Assembly (NCBI GenBank): GCA_945889445.1
Contig: CAMDBX010000022.1
Location: 1 to 47,727 of the forward strand
Reading direction: 5' to 3'
From: Rhizobium sp. Q54
GTDB lineage: Bacteria > Pseudomonadota > Alphaproteobacteria > Rhizobiales > Aestuariivirgaceae
Length of the DNA stretch: 47,727 bases
In this document: positions 1 through 7,807 of the stretch, piece by piece
Layout of the letters: each line of letters begins with the position of its first letter
How positions within the stretch are numbered: the first letter of the stretch is position 1
The notes under the pieces: generated by a model
The model's database searches: none
Told to the model about the DNA's origin: nothing
Seen by the model: only the letters and a program-made list of their open reading frames with translations
Made by a program: the position numbers and the translations under genes

Positions 1-24
1 GTTCGATTCCGGTCCTGGGCACCA
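1..24 (+). tRNA. 3' end of a tRNA gene (5' part outside window)
   Basis: The first 24 bases read as a tRNA 3' end: one T-stem base, T-loop TTCGATT at 2-8, the 3' strand of the T-stem at 9-13, the 3' acceptor strand CCTGGGC at 14-20, discriminator A at 21 and encoded CCA at 22-24. The implied 5' acceptor strand, GCCCAGG or similar, is typical of tRNA-Phe in many Alphaproteobacteria. The anticodon is outside the window, so the identity is only a guess. Confidence 0.85.
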
Positions 25-186
25 TGTTTTCTCATTCTCAGGTCCTGGCTTCAGCGACGGTGGGCTGCACTGCAGCTTCATGGCAGCGGCATGGGAAAAC
101 AGCTCTGCGCTCTAGCTGGCAGGCGTGTTGTGGGCTAGTGATACGCAGCTTTTGCCGAACTCGTGAACTCACTTAGGCGTCCTGGA

Positions 187-1071
187 ATGAAACGCACCGC
201 ATCCGCGACGGTCCCGGTGCTCGTCTGCACGCTGGCCATTTTCCTGCTGTCCGCCATGGATGCGGGCATGAAGTCGCTGGTGCTTGCGGTTGGCGTCTAC
301 AACGTGGTGCTGTGGCGGAGCGTGCTGGCGGCGGGGGCTTCGGCGGCCGGGTGGGCCGCGCGGTCGCCTTCATGGCCGGGTCCGCGCGCGCTGCGCCTTC
401 ACGCCCTGCGGGCAGTGATCGTGGGCGTCGTGCTCGTGACCTTCTTCTGGGGCCTGGCGCGGTTGCCGCTGGCGGAGGCGATCGGCCTCAGCTTCATCGC
501 ACCGCTGTTCGCGTTGTTTCTGGCCGCGTTGCTGCTGGGCGAGCGCATCCAGGCGCAGGCGGTGTGGGCGGCGGTGCTGGGACTGGCGGGCGTCGGCATC
601 ATCGTGGCGGGGCAGTTCGGCGGCACCACCTATACGCAGGATACGCTTCTCGGCACGCTGTCGATCCTCGTCTCGACGGTGTTCTATGGCTTCAACCTGA
701 TCCTCACCCGCAAGCAGGCGCAGATCGCCCATCCGATCGAGATCATGTTCTTTCAGAACCTGGTCCTGCTTGTCATCATGGGGCTTGCCGCTCCGTGGCT
801 GGCCGAGCTGCTGCCGCGGGAGTACTGGCTGCCACTGGTGGGCGTGACGGTGCTGTCGCTTTTGGGCCAGTATCTGATGAGCTGGGCCTATGCGCGGGCC
901 GAGGCGCAATATCTGATCAGCACGGAGTATTCCGCCTTCATCTGGGCCATTGCGCTGGGATGGTTGTTCTTCGACGAAGCCGTCTCGTGGGAGACGCTGG
1001 CTGGCGCCACTCTCATCATCCTCAGCTGCTGGTTCGCCGCCCGGGCCAGCATGCGGCCGGTTGAGGGCTGA
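187..1071 (+). CDS. DMT family transporter (EamA domains)
   Basis: Integral inner-membrane protein of the drug/metabolite transporter superfamily, with about ten hydrophobic segments in 294 residues, arranged as two EamA-like halves. The first half ends near VGIIVAGQFGG and the second near LAGATLIILSCWFAA, the usual closing pattern of each repeat. The length fits the family (280-310). I chose the ATG at 187; a GTG at 163 would add eight residues but has no ribosome-binding site. The substrate cannot be told from sequence, since this family covers amino acids, nucleosides and other metabolites. The gene stands alone between the tRNA and the glucan gene. Confidence 0.88.
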   Translation: MKRTASATVPVLVCTLAIFLLSAMDAGMKSLVLAVGVYNVVLWRSVLAAGASAAGWAARSPSWPGPRALRLHALRAVIVGVVLVTFFWGLARLPLAEAIGLSFIAPLFALFLAALLLGERIQAQAVWAAVLGLAGVGIIVAGQFGGTTYTQDTLLGTLSILVSTVFYGFNLILTRKQAQIAHPIEIMFFQNLVLLVIMGLAAPWLAELLPREYWLPLVGVTVLSLLGQYLMSWAYARAEAQYLISTEYSAFIWAIALGWLFFDEAVSWETLAGATLIILSCWFAARASMRPVEG

Positions 1072-1177
1072 GGCGCGCGCCCGAGGCAGGCCCGCCATTT
1101 CCTCGCCGCTTTTCGATTGCAACGGGGGCCTCGTTCAGTGACGCAAAGCCCCTCCAATTCCGGCGACGAAGACCATC

Positions 1178-2749
1178 ATGAACCAGACACTCTCCAGACG
1201 CGCCTTCATCCTCGCGGCGGCCGCCGCCGGACTGGCCTCACCGGCAGCCGGCGTGAGCGCCGAGGTGCTGCAGGGTGTCACCCTTTCGGGGCCCGTGCCC
1301 TTCAGCTTCGACAGCCTGGTCGCCACCGCGCGTGAAATGGCGCTGAAGCCCCATGCGCCGACGCCGGTGCGCCACGCCGACCTGCTGGAGAAGATCGACT
1401 TCGACGCCTACCAGCAGATCACCTTCAGGCCCGAGGATTCGCTGTTCAAGGGCATGCGCTTTCCGGTGCGGCTGTTCCACCTTGGGCGCTACTTCAAATC
1501 GCCGGTGAAGATCGCCATCGTCGAGGGCGGCCAGTCACGCGATGTGCTCTACAGCCCGGACCTCTTCACCTTCGGGCCCAAGGCCAAGTCCATCGCCGCA
1601 AAACTGCCTGATAACCTTGGCTTCGCGGGCTTTCGCGTGCACCAGGGTGACACCAACAACGACTGGCTGGCCTTCCTCGGTGCCGCCTATTTCCGCTCGG
1701 CGGGCGAGTTGAAACAGTATGGCATCTCGGCGCGTGGCCTCAGCATCGACACCACCGCCTCGAAGCCCGAGGAGTTCCCGCGCTTCACCGAATTCTACCT
1801 CGAGGAGAAGGCCGACGCGCTGGTGATCACCGCGCTGCTCGACAGCGAGAGCGCGACGGGTGCCTTCCGCTTCGCCTGCAGCAGGCCGAAGGGGGTGATC
1901 ATGGACGTCGAGGCACGCATCTTTGCGCGGCGCGACATCGAGCAGCTGGGCATTGCACCGCTCACCTCGATGTTCTGGTTCACCGAGACCAACCAGCGCC
2001 AGGCGCGGGACTGGCGGCCGCAGGTTCATGATTCCGAGGGCCTGGCCATCTGGACGGGTGCGGGCGAGCGCATCTGGCGGCCGCTCAACAATCCGCCGCA
2101 GGTGATGACCAACAGCTTTCTCGACAACAACCCCAGGGGCTTCGGCCTGGTGCAGCGCGACCGCGACTTCCGCAATTACGAAGACGACGGCGTATTCTAC
2201 GACCGGCGCCCGACGCTGTGGGTGGAGCCGAAGGGGGCGTGGGGCGAAGGCCAGGTGCAACTCGTCGAGATTCCCACCGAAGACGAGATCCACGACAATA
2301 TCGTGGCCTTCTGGACGCCGCGCGCCGCCGTGAAGGCTGGGCAATCCTTCGCGCTCGACTACCGCTTGCACTGGGTCGATGCCGAGCCCTACCTGTCTTC
2401 CGCCATCGGCCGCGTGGTGGCCACCAGGCGCGGCAATGGCGGCAATCCGGCCGTGCGCGACAAGGCCTCGGGCTATGTGAAATACGTGATCGACTTCGAG
2501 GGCGGCGATCTTGCCAGCCGCGAAAGCACCAGGAACCAGGCAATCCTGCAGATCACCGCCTCTAAGGGTCGCGTGGTGAAACCCTTCGCCATCCGCGTGG
2601 CGGGAACCGACAAGTGGCGCATCATCTTCGATCTCGATGCCGAGGGCGCAGCACCGGTGGACCTGCGTGCCTTTCTGCGCAGCAAGGATGGCACGGCATT
2701 GAGCGAGACCTGGCTGTTCCAGCACTTCCCGCAGCAGCAGTCCTGGTAG
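1178..2749 (+). CDS. Periplasmic glucan biosynthesis protein (OpgG/OpgD, MdoG family)
   Basis: The 523 residues match the OpgG/OpgD family (E. coli members are about 511 and 551). These proteins act in the periplasm on beta-glucan chains during osmoregulated periplasmic glucan synthesis. The N-terminus has a twin-arginine signal (SRRAFI near residue 6, then an alanine-rich hydrophobic stretch ending near GVSA), which is characteristic of OpgD and some alphaproteobacterial OpgG. Family-like segments include SLFKGMRFPVRLFHLGRYF and GFRVHQGDTNND in the N-terminal beta domain and FENYEDD-like FRNYEDDGVFYDRRP further on. No opgH glucosyltransferase gene is next to it in this window. I cannot separate OpgG from OpgD by eye, so no symbol is given. 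Confidence 0.9.
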   Translation: MNQTLSRRAFILAAAAAGLASPAAGVSAEVLQGVTLSGPVPFSFDSLVATAREMALKPHAPTPVRHADLLEKIDFDAYQQITFRPEDSLFKGMRFPVRLFHLGRYFKSPVKIAIVEGGQSRDVLYSPDLFTFGPKAKSIAAKLPDNLGFAGFRVHQGDTNNDWLAFLGAAYFRSAGELKQYGISARGLSIDTTASKPEEFPRFTEFYLEEKADALVITALLDSESATGAFRFACSRPKGVIMDVEARIFARRDIEQLGIAPLTSMFWFTETNQRQARDWRPQVHDSEGLAIWTGAGERIWRPLNNPPQVMTNSFLDNNPRGFGLVQRDRDFRNYEDDGVFYDRRPTLWVEPKGAWGEGQVQLVEIPTEDEIHDNIVAFWTPRAAVKAGQSFALDYRLHWVDAEPYLSSAIGRVVATRRGNGGNPAVRDKASGYVKYVIDFEGGDLASRESTRNQAILQITASKGRVVKPFAIRVAGTDKWRIIFDLDAEGAAPVDLRAFLRSKDGTALSETWLFQHFPQQQSW

Positions 2750-2765
2750 TCCGCGGCCCGGTCCC

Positions 2766-2963
2766 TTAGGGATTGGGCCGGAAGACGCGGAACAGCGCGA
2801 CGCCCAAGATCATCGACACGATCAATGCGACGAAGAGTTTCCAGCCCGCAGCGGAAGAGCCGTCGGAACAGAGCAGGCCGTTGATGTCGTCATGCCCGGC
2901 ACGGGAGAGATAGCGGCATGCCACCTCACCGGTTCTTGTCGCCCAGCCATCGATCTCGTTCAT
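2766..2963 (-). CDS. Small single-pass membrane protein, function unknown
   Basis: 65 residues with a polar N-terminal half containing two Cys, then one clear transmembrane helix near the C-terminus (WKLFVALIVSMILGVALF) and a short basic tail ending RPNP. A G-rich stretch (GGGGG) lies about nine bases before the ATG. I do not recognise a family. It is the promoter-distal member of a long minus-strand run, 78 bases after the J-domain gene. The helix and codon use favour a real gene, but a chance ORF cannot be fully excluded. Confidence 0.55.
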   Translation of the reverse strand: MNEIDGWATRTGEVACRYLSRAGHDDINGLLCSDGSSAAGWKLFVALIVSMILGVALFRVFRPNP

Positions 2964-3041
2964 GGCGCCCCCGTCGGCTTCGCAGCAAGCTTGAGGCTAG
3001 CCCGAAGACGCCTCGGCAACAAGAGCGGGCAGAATGATGCG

Positions 3042-3614
3042 TCAGTCCAGATCGTCGCCTTCGCCGGTGCGGTCCATCAGCAGCATGGTGGTCTTGCGGC
3101 GGTGATGCTCGGAATTGATATGGTCGATGCCTTCGACGGTGACCGAGAGCATGCCGTTCTCCAAACGCTCCACCCAGCGCTTTTCCTTGAGGTACCAGAG
3201 GTGGAATTCCAGGGCTTCGATCTTGCAGCCGAAGATGCGCTCGAGCTCCATTTCCGGCACGCCCGGATCGCGGATGTTGTGCCGCCGCTTGCTGTAGAAG
3301 ACGGACAGGAGCTTGTCCTGAATGTCGACATCCTGCCCGACCGTGTCGGCGCCATTGCCGTTCGTTGGATAGATCAGCTGGGGGCCAACGACCTGGTTGT
3401 AGATGACGTCGTATTGCGAGCGCTTGCCGGTATCCTTGAGAAGGTTGTGGGCTTCGACCAACAGGTCGAAGCGGTCGCGGTTGCCGGTCTGCGGATTGTC
3501 GGGGTGATAGCGCTTGGCAAGCCGGTGAAAGCGCCGGTTCAGATCGTCCGGATTCACGTCGGGCCGGACACCCATGATCTTGTAGTAATCGACGAAGCTG
3601 TTGGCTTCCATCAT
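3042..3614 (-). CDS. J-domain (DnaJ-like) protein
   Basis: 190 residues. The N-terminal 70 form a J domain: helix I around DYYKIMGV, helix II around RRFHRLAKRY, the HPD motif at 37-39 that stimulates Hsp70 ATPase, then helix III around FDLLVEAHNLL. There is no Gly/Phe region and no zinc-finger domain, so this is a type III (class C) J protein and not DnaJ itself. Residues of about 115-185 are acidic and basic helical sequence that looks like a small wing-type fold (KRWVERLENGMLSVTVEGIDHI). The client is unknown. The gene lies 158 bases downstream of the SCO gene on the same strand and may be transcribed separately, as the gap is AT-richer than its surroundings. Confidence 0.85.
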   Translation of the reverse strand: MMEANSFVDYYKIMGVRPDVNPDDLNRRFHRLAKRYHPDNPQTGNRDRFDLLVEAHNLLKDTGKRSQYDVIYNQVVGPQLIYPTNGNGADTVGQDVDIQDKLLSVFYSKRRHNIRDPGVPEMELERIFGCKIEALEFHLWYLKEKRWVERLENGMLSVTVEGIDHINSEHHRRKTTMLLMDRTGEGDDLD

Positions 3615-3772
3615 CCCCGCCTGCGCGGCACCGTCCAGTCACACTGAACCGAGGCCGCGCCCATGCCCCAATTGGCTTCAGTCTAGCCGAGGCCTTGGTA
3701 AGAAAAAAGCCCTTGGTTACTATACTTTGCTTCCAACTTCGCACGCTGTGCGAGCGTTGCGCATCGGTTTGG

Positions 3773-4366
3773 TCAGTTGCCGAGAAGCTTTTCCAGCTTG
3801 GCCTGACGCATCTCGGGTGCTTCGCCATAGCCGATTGTGCCGGCAAAGGCCCCGGCCCTGTCGAACAGGAAGATGGTGGCGGTATGGTCCATGGTGTAGC
3901 CGCCGTCGCTGGTCGGCACCTTGGCATAGTAGACGCGGAAGTCGGACACCAACTGCTTGAGTTGCTCCTCGGTCGGCACCAGCGCCTCGATGCGCGGATC
4001 GAAGTTGGAAACATAGTCCTTCATCGCGTCCACCGTGTCGCGGGCTGGGTCGACGGTGATGAAGAACACCCTGAAGTCCTTGGCGGCATCACCCAGCGCA
4101 ACGAGGTTGCTGCCCATCTCATAGAGCGTCGTCGGGCACACCTCGGGACAATGGGTGAAGCCGAAGAACACCGCATAGGGCTTGCCGACCAGCGTCTTCG
4201 AATCGACGGTGCCGCCACGGGCCGCGGCAAGCACGAAGGGTCCGCCAACCTTGAACATCGCAGACTGGTTGCCCCCGCGCATCAACTCGATGACGAGCCA
4301 ACCCGTGGCAACGAGGCCGAGCACCGCGGCCACCGCCGAAGCAACAATCAAGCTTGAACGTTTCAT
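3773..4366 (-). CDS. SCO1/SenC family copper chaperone / thioredoxin-like protein
   Basis: 197 residues, anchored by an N-terminal membrane helix (residues 5-27) with a periplasmic thioredoxin-like fold. The copper-binding CxxxC motif is present as C73 and C77 (FTHCPEVCPTTL) and the partner His is H161 in YTMDHTATIF, so all three SCO copper ligands are intact. Family members deliver copper to the CuA site of cytochrome c oxidase or keep its cysteines reduced. I took the ATG at 4366 because an upstream in-frame start would put 12 polar residues before the signal anchor. It is the last gene of a copper-related minus-strand group, 67 bases after the PCu(A)C gene. Confidence 0.93.
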   Translation of the reverse strand: MKRSSLIVASAVAAVLGLVATGWLVIELMRGGNQSAMFKVGGPFVLAAARGGTVDSKTLVGKPYAVFFGFTHCPEVCPTTLYEMGSNLVALGDAAKDFRVFFITVDPARDTVDAMKDYVSNFDPRIEALVPTEEQLKQLVSDFRVYYAKVPTSDGGYTMDHTATIFLFDRAGAFAGTIGYGEAPEMRQAKLEKLLGN

Positions 4367-4433
4367 GTGCCAGTGCCTTTCGAAATCACGGAGAGGGAGC
4401 ATAGCCCCCTCTCCGCCGTCGTGGGATCAATTC

Positions 4434-4910
4434 TCAATGCATCGCATCGGCGCCCGGCGCAGCGACCTCGTAGTCGATGGTCACCGTGCCGGCCTTTTCG
4501 AAGGTCAGCGTGCCGGTGAAGCTGGTGCCTTCACCGGGCTGCTGCTTCACGTCCATGAACATGATGTGCAGCGACTTGGGCTTCAGCTTCACCGTGGCGC
4601 CAGCCGGAATGACAAGCCCATCGGGCAGTTCCACCATTTTCATCACGTCGCCCTCCATCGTCATGTCGTGGATCTGCACCACCGGGCTGATTTCGGAGCT
4701 TGCCTTGACGAGGCGGTCATCCTGCTTGCCGGTGTTGGTGATGGTCATGAAGCCCGCCGCCACGCTGGCGGACATGGGCGACTGCCGCGACCACGGATGA
4801 TGGATGACGAGATCGCCGATCTTCACCTCATGGGCCTGGGCGTCCGCCAGCGTGAACACCGCAGCAAGCGAGAGGGCGGCGGCGAAGGCGATTTCCTTGA
4901 ACAGTTTCAT
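4434..4910 (-). CDS. Periplasmic PCu(A)C copper chaperone
   Basis: 158 residues with a Sec signal peptide (cleavage near AQA at 24-26). The copper(I) motif of the PCu(A)C family is complete: H81, M92, H115 and M117, matching the H-x10-M-x(21-22)-H-x-M spacing. These proteins carry Cu(I) in the periplasm and work with SCO proteins in assembling the CuA centre. The SCO gene directly downstream fits that partnership. The C-terminus (GADAMH) adds a further Met and His. The gene is 24 bases downstream of the PepSY gene, so co-transcription is likely. Confidence 0.94.
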   Translation of the reverse strand: MKLFKEIAFAAALSLAAVFTLADAQAHEVKIGDLVIHHPWSRQSPMSASVAAGFMTITNTGKQDDRLVKASSEISPVVQIHDMTMEGDVMKMVELPDGLVIPAGATVKLKPKSLHIMFMDVKQQPGEGTSFTGTLTFEKAGTVTIDYEVAAPGADAMH

Positions 4911-4934
4911 GTGGGATTTCCTTGTCAGTTGAGA

Positions 4935-6338
4935 TCAGTTGCCGGAGACGCCGGCTTCCTTGAGGCGGGCAGGAAGCAGGAAGTCGATGATGGCGAGCAC
5001 AAGGATGGCAACCCCCCCGAGCGGGAAGGCGATCGCTACGGCAAGGGCGATGACCGCCATGCCGAAGCCAAGCCGGAAGTCGCGCGGATAGGCGGGAACG
5101 CCGATGCGCCCTGTCGGGCGGCGCAGCCACCACATCACCACGCCCGAGACGCAGGCGAAGATCACCATGAGGCAGAACAGGGCGTTGAGTGCCACGTTCC
5201 ACCAGCCAAGCTGGCCCTCATGAAGCGCAATGCCCACCGCCATTGCCTTTCCGAAGAAAGGATAGTCGGCGAACTTCACGTCGGCGAGGATGCGGCCGGT
5301 GTACTGGTCGACATGCACGGTGCGGTCGGCCGTGGGGTTGGTGCTGTCATAGCTCATCGAGTCCTGGCTCAACGTCCACACGCCGCCCTCGTCCGCGGGT
5401 GCCGCAATCTGGAAGCGGCCCTCGAAGCCGATGGCGCGGCCAAGTGCGGCAAGCGACTGGGCATTCACCGGTATTCCCTCCGGCAAGCCCTCGATGCCCG
5501 CTGCTGAGCCTGATTCCGGCATCAACGTCTGCTCGAGCGTCCACGGCACGTCCTTGGTCGCGCCATGGTTCATGCCGGCGTGGGCCTTGTCGGAGAGCGG
5601 GACGTTGTCCCACTTCTCTGCCGGGAAGGTGCTCCACGCCTGCACCATCTTGCCGCCCCATACGCCAGCCCAGGCAAGGCCGGAGATCAGGAAGAACACC
5701 AGCCCCACCGACATCCAGGCACCAAGCGTCTGGTGCAGGCTGCGCCACAGGGCGCGGCCACTAAGCGAAAGATCCGGCTTCAGCGCAGCGCCCAGCTTGC
5801 GTCCGTTGCGCGGCCACCAGAGATAAAGGCCGGTCAGCAACAGCGTCAGGCCCAGGCTGGCGGCCGTCTCGACCACATAGTCGCCGGGTCCGCCGTTGCC
5901 GCCCACCAGCAGCTCGCCGTGGACGTTGGTCATGAACTCGTTCCACGTGCCGGCCTCGGGCACGTCACGCAGGATCTGTCCGTCATGCGGATCGAGCGCC
6001 AGCATGCGGTTGCCGCTGTCGAGATCGACACGCACCAGTGCCGGATAGTCCGGCCCCCAGGGTGTCACGTATTTGCCGAGCTTCGACCCCGGGTGGGCGG
6101 CCAGCGCCTTGTCCACCTGCTGGGTGATGCTGAGCTGCTGGGCCTGCGGCGTTACCTTCAGCCAGTCGCCATATTCCGGCGCCACACCGGTGACGAACAG
6201 CATGACGAGACCGGTGACGGCAAGGATGGTGAGAAACGGCGCCACGATGAGGCCGGCATAGAAGTGCCAGCGCCAGACGGCGCGGTAGAGACGTGAGCTC
6301 GCCACAGCATCCTGCTGCGGCATGGACGTTGAAGACAT
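4935..6338 (-). CDS. PepSY-associated TM protein
   Basis: 467 residues of the PepSY_TM type. A first helix begins at WRWHFYAGLIVAPFLTILAVTG with the family's conserved His. A large periplasmic PepSY portion follows, then helices around LTLLLTGLYLWWP and VFFLISGLAWAGVWGG, a second PepSY segment (VHVDQYTGRILADVKFADY), and C-terminal helices ending near ILVLAIIDFLLPARL. Relatives are linked to iron or copper reduction and siderophore handling. Here the neighbours point to copper, but that is inference. The ATG at 6338 is preferred over an upstream in-frame start at 6407 because AGGGGGAA lies at the right distance. Confidence 0.88.
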   Translation of the reverse strand: MSSTSMPQQDAVASSRLYRAVWRWHFYAGLIVAPFLTILAVTGLVMLFVTGVAPEYGDWLKVTPQAQQLSITQQVDKALAAHPGSKLGKYVTPWGPDYPALVRVDLDSGNRMLALDPHDGQILRDVPEAGTWNEFMTNVHGELLVGGNGGPGDYVVETAASLGLTLLLTGLYLWWPRNGRKLGAALKPDLSLSGRALWRSLHQTLGAWMSVGLVFFLISGLAWAGVWGGKMVQAWSTFPAEKWDNVPLSDKAHAGMNHGATKDVPWTLEQTLMPESGSAAGIEGLPEGIPVNAQSLAALGRAIGFEGRFQIAAPADEGGVWTLSQDSMSYDSTNPTADRTVHVDQYTGRILADVKFADYPFFGKAMAVGIALHEGQLGWWNVALNALFCLMVIFACVSGVVMWWLRRPTGRIGVPAYPRDFRLGFGMAVIALAVAIAFPLGGVAILVLAIIDFLLPARLKEAGVSGN

Positions 6339-6414
6339 GGGTGATGTTCCCCCTGAAACGGTGAATTCGATCGGACGCGGCTCGAGGAGCGCGCGTCGGT
6401 TCAGCACACTGGGA

Positions 6415-6846
6415 TCAGGACAGGGTTGGTGGCCCGCGTGGCGGGCTGGCGTCGAGACGCGCCTGCAAAGGTGGCGCCAGGGTTGCGGCCACCGTCACCG
6501 TCGGTTCGTCGGAACGGCGCGGCGCGGCGGTGAAGGCCGGCTCCGCATTGGCAAGGCTCGGGCTGAGGCTGGAACAATTGCTGCCGCACAGCACGCAGTG
6601 GTCATGGCTGGACTGGTGATGGCCGCCACCCTGCTGCGGCGCGTTCTCGCCGCAGACGGAGAGCAGGAGATCACGCTCGAACGCCGACGCGGCGGACAGC
6701 GCGGGCTGCGGCAGCAGGCCGATGAGGGCCGGCAACAGCAAGGCGAGTGCCACCGCCTGGGCAACCCAGCGGCGCAGTCCTCTCAACCGTGTGACAAGTC
6801 CCCCACGCATGCGGCCACATAACCCGACACGACGGGAGGTGTCCAT
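6415..6846 (-). CDS. DUF2946 family protein (Cys/His-rich, metal-linked)
   Basis: 143 residues. A basic N-terminus leads into one hydrophobic segment (residues 28-47), followed by a Cys/His cluster: C65, H76, H77, H81, H83, C84, C87 and C91 (HDHCVLCG). This is the DUF2946 pattern, a family often found beside copper genes, and the cluster looks suited to metal binding. The C-terminus is proline-rich and ends PPRGPPTLS. ATG 6846 has GAGGA just upstream. It lies 76 bases before the PepSY gene and 23 bases after a small membrane protein gene. No biochemical role is established that I can name. Confidence 0.75.
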   Translation of the reverse strand: MDTSRRVGLCGRMRGGLVTRLRGLRRWVAQAVALALLLPALIGLLPQPALSAASAFERDLLLSVCGENAPQQGGGHHQSSHDHCVLCGSNCSSLSPSLANAEPAFTAAPRRSDEPTVTVAATLAPPLQARLDASPPRGPPTLS

Positions 6847-6869
6847 ATCCTCAGGTGTCGCAGGTGGTT

Positions 6870-7076
6870 TCAGCCGCCAGCCAGCAGCGACAGGGTCTTC
6901 AGCAGCGAAGCCTGATCGGCCTCGGCGCCGGCCAGCGCGTGCAGCATGTCCTGGTTCTGGACGGCAACCATGACGGCGGACACCGCCACGGCGGCAACCG
7001 CGCGGCGCACCCACTTGCTGGCGAAGAACAGCGCGATGGCAACGGTGGTGAGGAGGCGGAAGGGAAGGCTGATCAT
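6870..7076 (-). CDS. Small membrane protein, function unknown
   Basis: 68 residues with two hydrophobic stretches, LLTTVAIALFFASKWV at the N-terminus and AVAAVAVSAVMVAV in the middle, followed by a short soluble tail (NQDMLHALAGAEADQASLLKTL). I recognise no family. Tight spacing (9 bases after the cysteine peptidase gene and 23 before the DUF2946 gene) and matching strand suggest it belongs to the same transcript. Confidence 0.6.
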   Translation of the reverse strand: MISLPFRLLTTVAIALFFASKWVRRAVAAVAVSAVMVAVQNQDMLHALAGAEADQASLLKTLSLLAGG

Positions 7077-7085
7077 GATGCGCCC

Positions 7086-7709
7086 TTACTTGCTGGCAGT
7101 GCCGGCGACGGACGCGCCGGGACGGACCGGTTCGAGCGACACCCACTTGCGCGGATCCTGCGCCGACTGGCGCTTCAGCATGGTGTAGCCGGTGTCGGCC
7201 CAGGCGCGGATCTCGTTGCGACGGTTGTCGAGGATGTAGTCGCCGGCAGCACTCGTCAGGGTCAGCACGGCATGGCCCTCGCTATGCTCGTCAAGCACCA
7301 CGGTGATGCGCAGCGCCTCTTCCGGAATGCCCTTGGAGAGCAGGATCTTCTTCTTGAGCAACACCACGTCCTCGCAGTCGCCCGCGTCGGTGGGGATGGT
7401 CCAGTATTCCGGCGTGCCATACAGGGTGTCGTCAGTGACCGGGGCGATGGCTCCGTTGACGAAGGCATTGACCATGCGCACCAGCAACCACTTTTCTTCC
7501 GTCATCGACACGCGGCGCTTGAACAGGCCTTCGGGCTGGCAATTCTCGGGGTTGCGCTGGCAGAACTCGACGAAGCCGATGGGCGGCAGGGTTTCGGAGT
7601 ATTCGCGGGCAAAGGCCGAAGCCTTCTGGGTGCTGCTGGCAAGAGACGGGGTGGCGAGCGCCAGAAGGCAGCCCAGCACCAACGCCATTACCTGTCCGAT
7701 CTTCCCCAT
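7086..7709 (-). CDS. BTLCP family (C93) transglutaminase-like cysteine peptidase
   Basis: 207 residues with a signal peptide (residues 1-26) and the bacterial transglutaminase-like cysteine proteinase domain. The catalytic triad is visible as C112 in GDCEDV, H146 in SEGHAVL and D161 in YILDNRR. Relatives include LapG-type periplasmic proteases that trim surface adhesins, but I see no LapD, GGDEF/EAL or adhesin gene nearby, so the substrate is open. ATG 7709 is preferred to 7727 because G-rich sequence precedes it and the signal peptide then starts normally. The 80-base leader holds TTAA-rich motifs (see 7732-7791). Confidence 0.9.
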   Translation of the reverse strand: MGKIGQVMALVLGCLLALATPSLASSTQKASAFAREYSETLPPIGFVEFCQRNPENCQPEGLFKRRVSMTEEKWLLVRMVNAFVNGAIAPVTDDTLYGTPEYWTIPTDAGDCEDVVLLKKKILLSKGIPEEALRITVVLDEHSEGHAVLTLTSAAGDYILDNRRNEIRAWADTGYTMLKRQSAQDPRKWVSLEPVRPGASVAGTASK

Positions 7710-7723
7710 GTCCCAGCCCCGAC

Positions 7724-7791
7724 CCATATCGTTAATATGGAGTAAACATGCCCCGGGGCCCGGGAACGGGCAATCGTAAACGAAAAGTTAA
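7724..7791 (-). promoter_or_regulatory. Leader of the BTLCP gene with palindrome and TTAA-N7 motifs
   Basis: Between the cysteine peptidase start and the channel gene there is a perfect six-base inverted repeat, CCATAT (7724-7729) and ATATGG (7735-7740). There are also two near matches to the alphaproteobacterial CtrA box TTAA-N7-TTAA: TTAA-N7-TAAA at 7732-7746 and TAAA-N7-TTAA at 7777-7791. Each misses one base of the consensus. The palindrome and spacing are directly seen; CtrA binding is only a suggestion. Confidence 0.35.
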
Positions 7792-7807
7792 GTTAACGGC
7801 GGCGGGG

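Noticed and set aside
4182-5507. 441-codon open frame on the plus strand
   Set aside because: Antisense to the SCO, PCu(A)C and PepSY genes, all of which have intact motifs.
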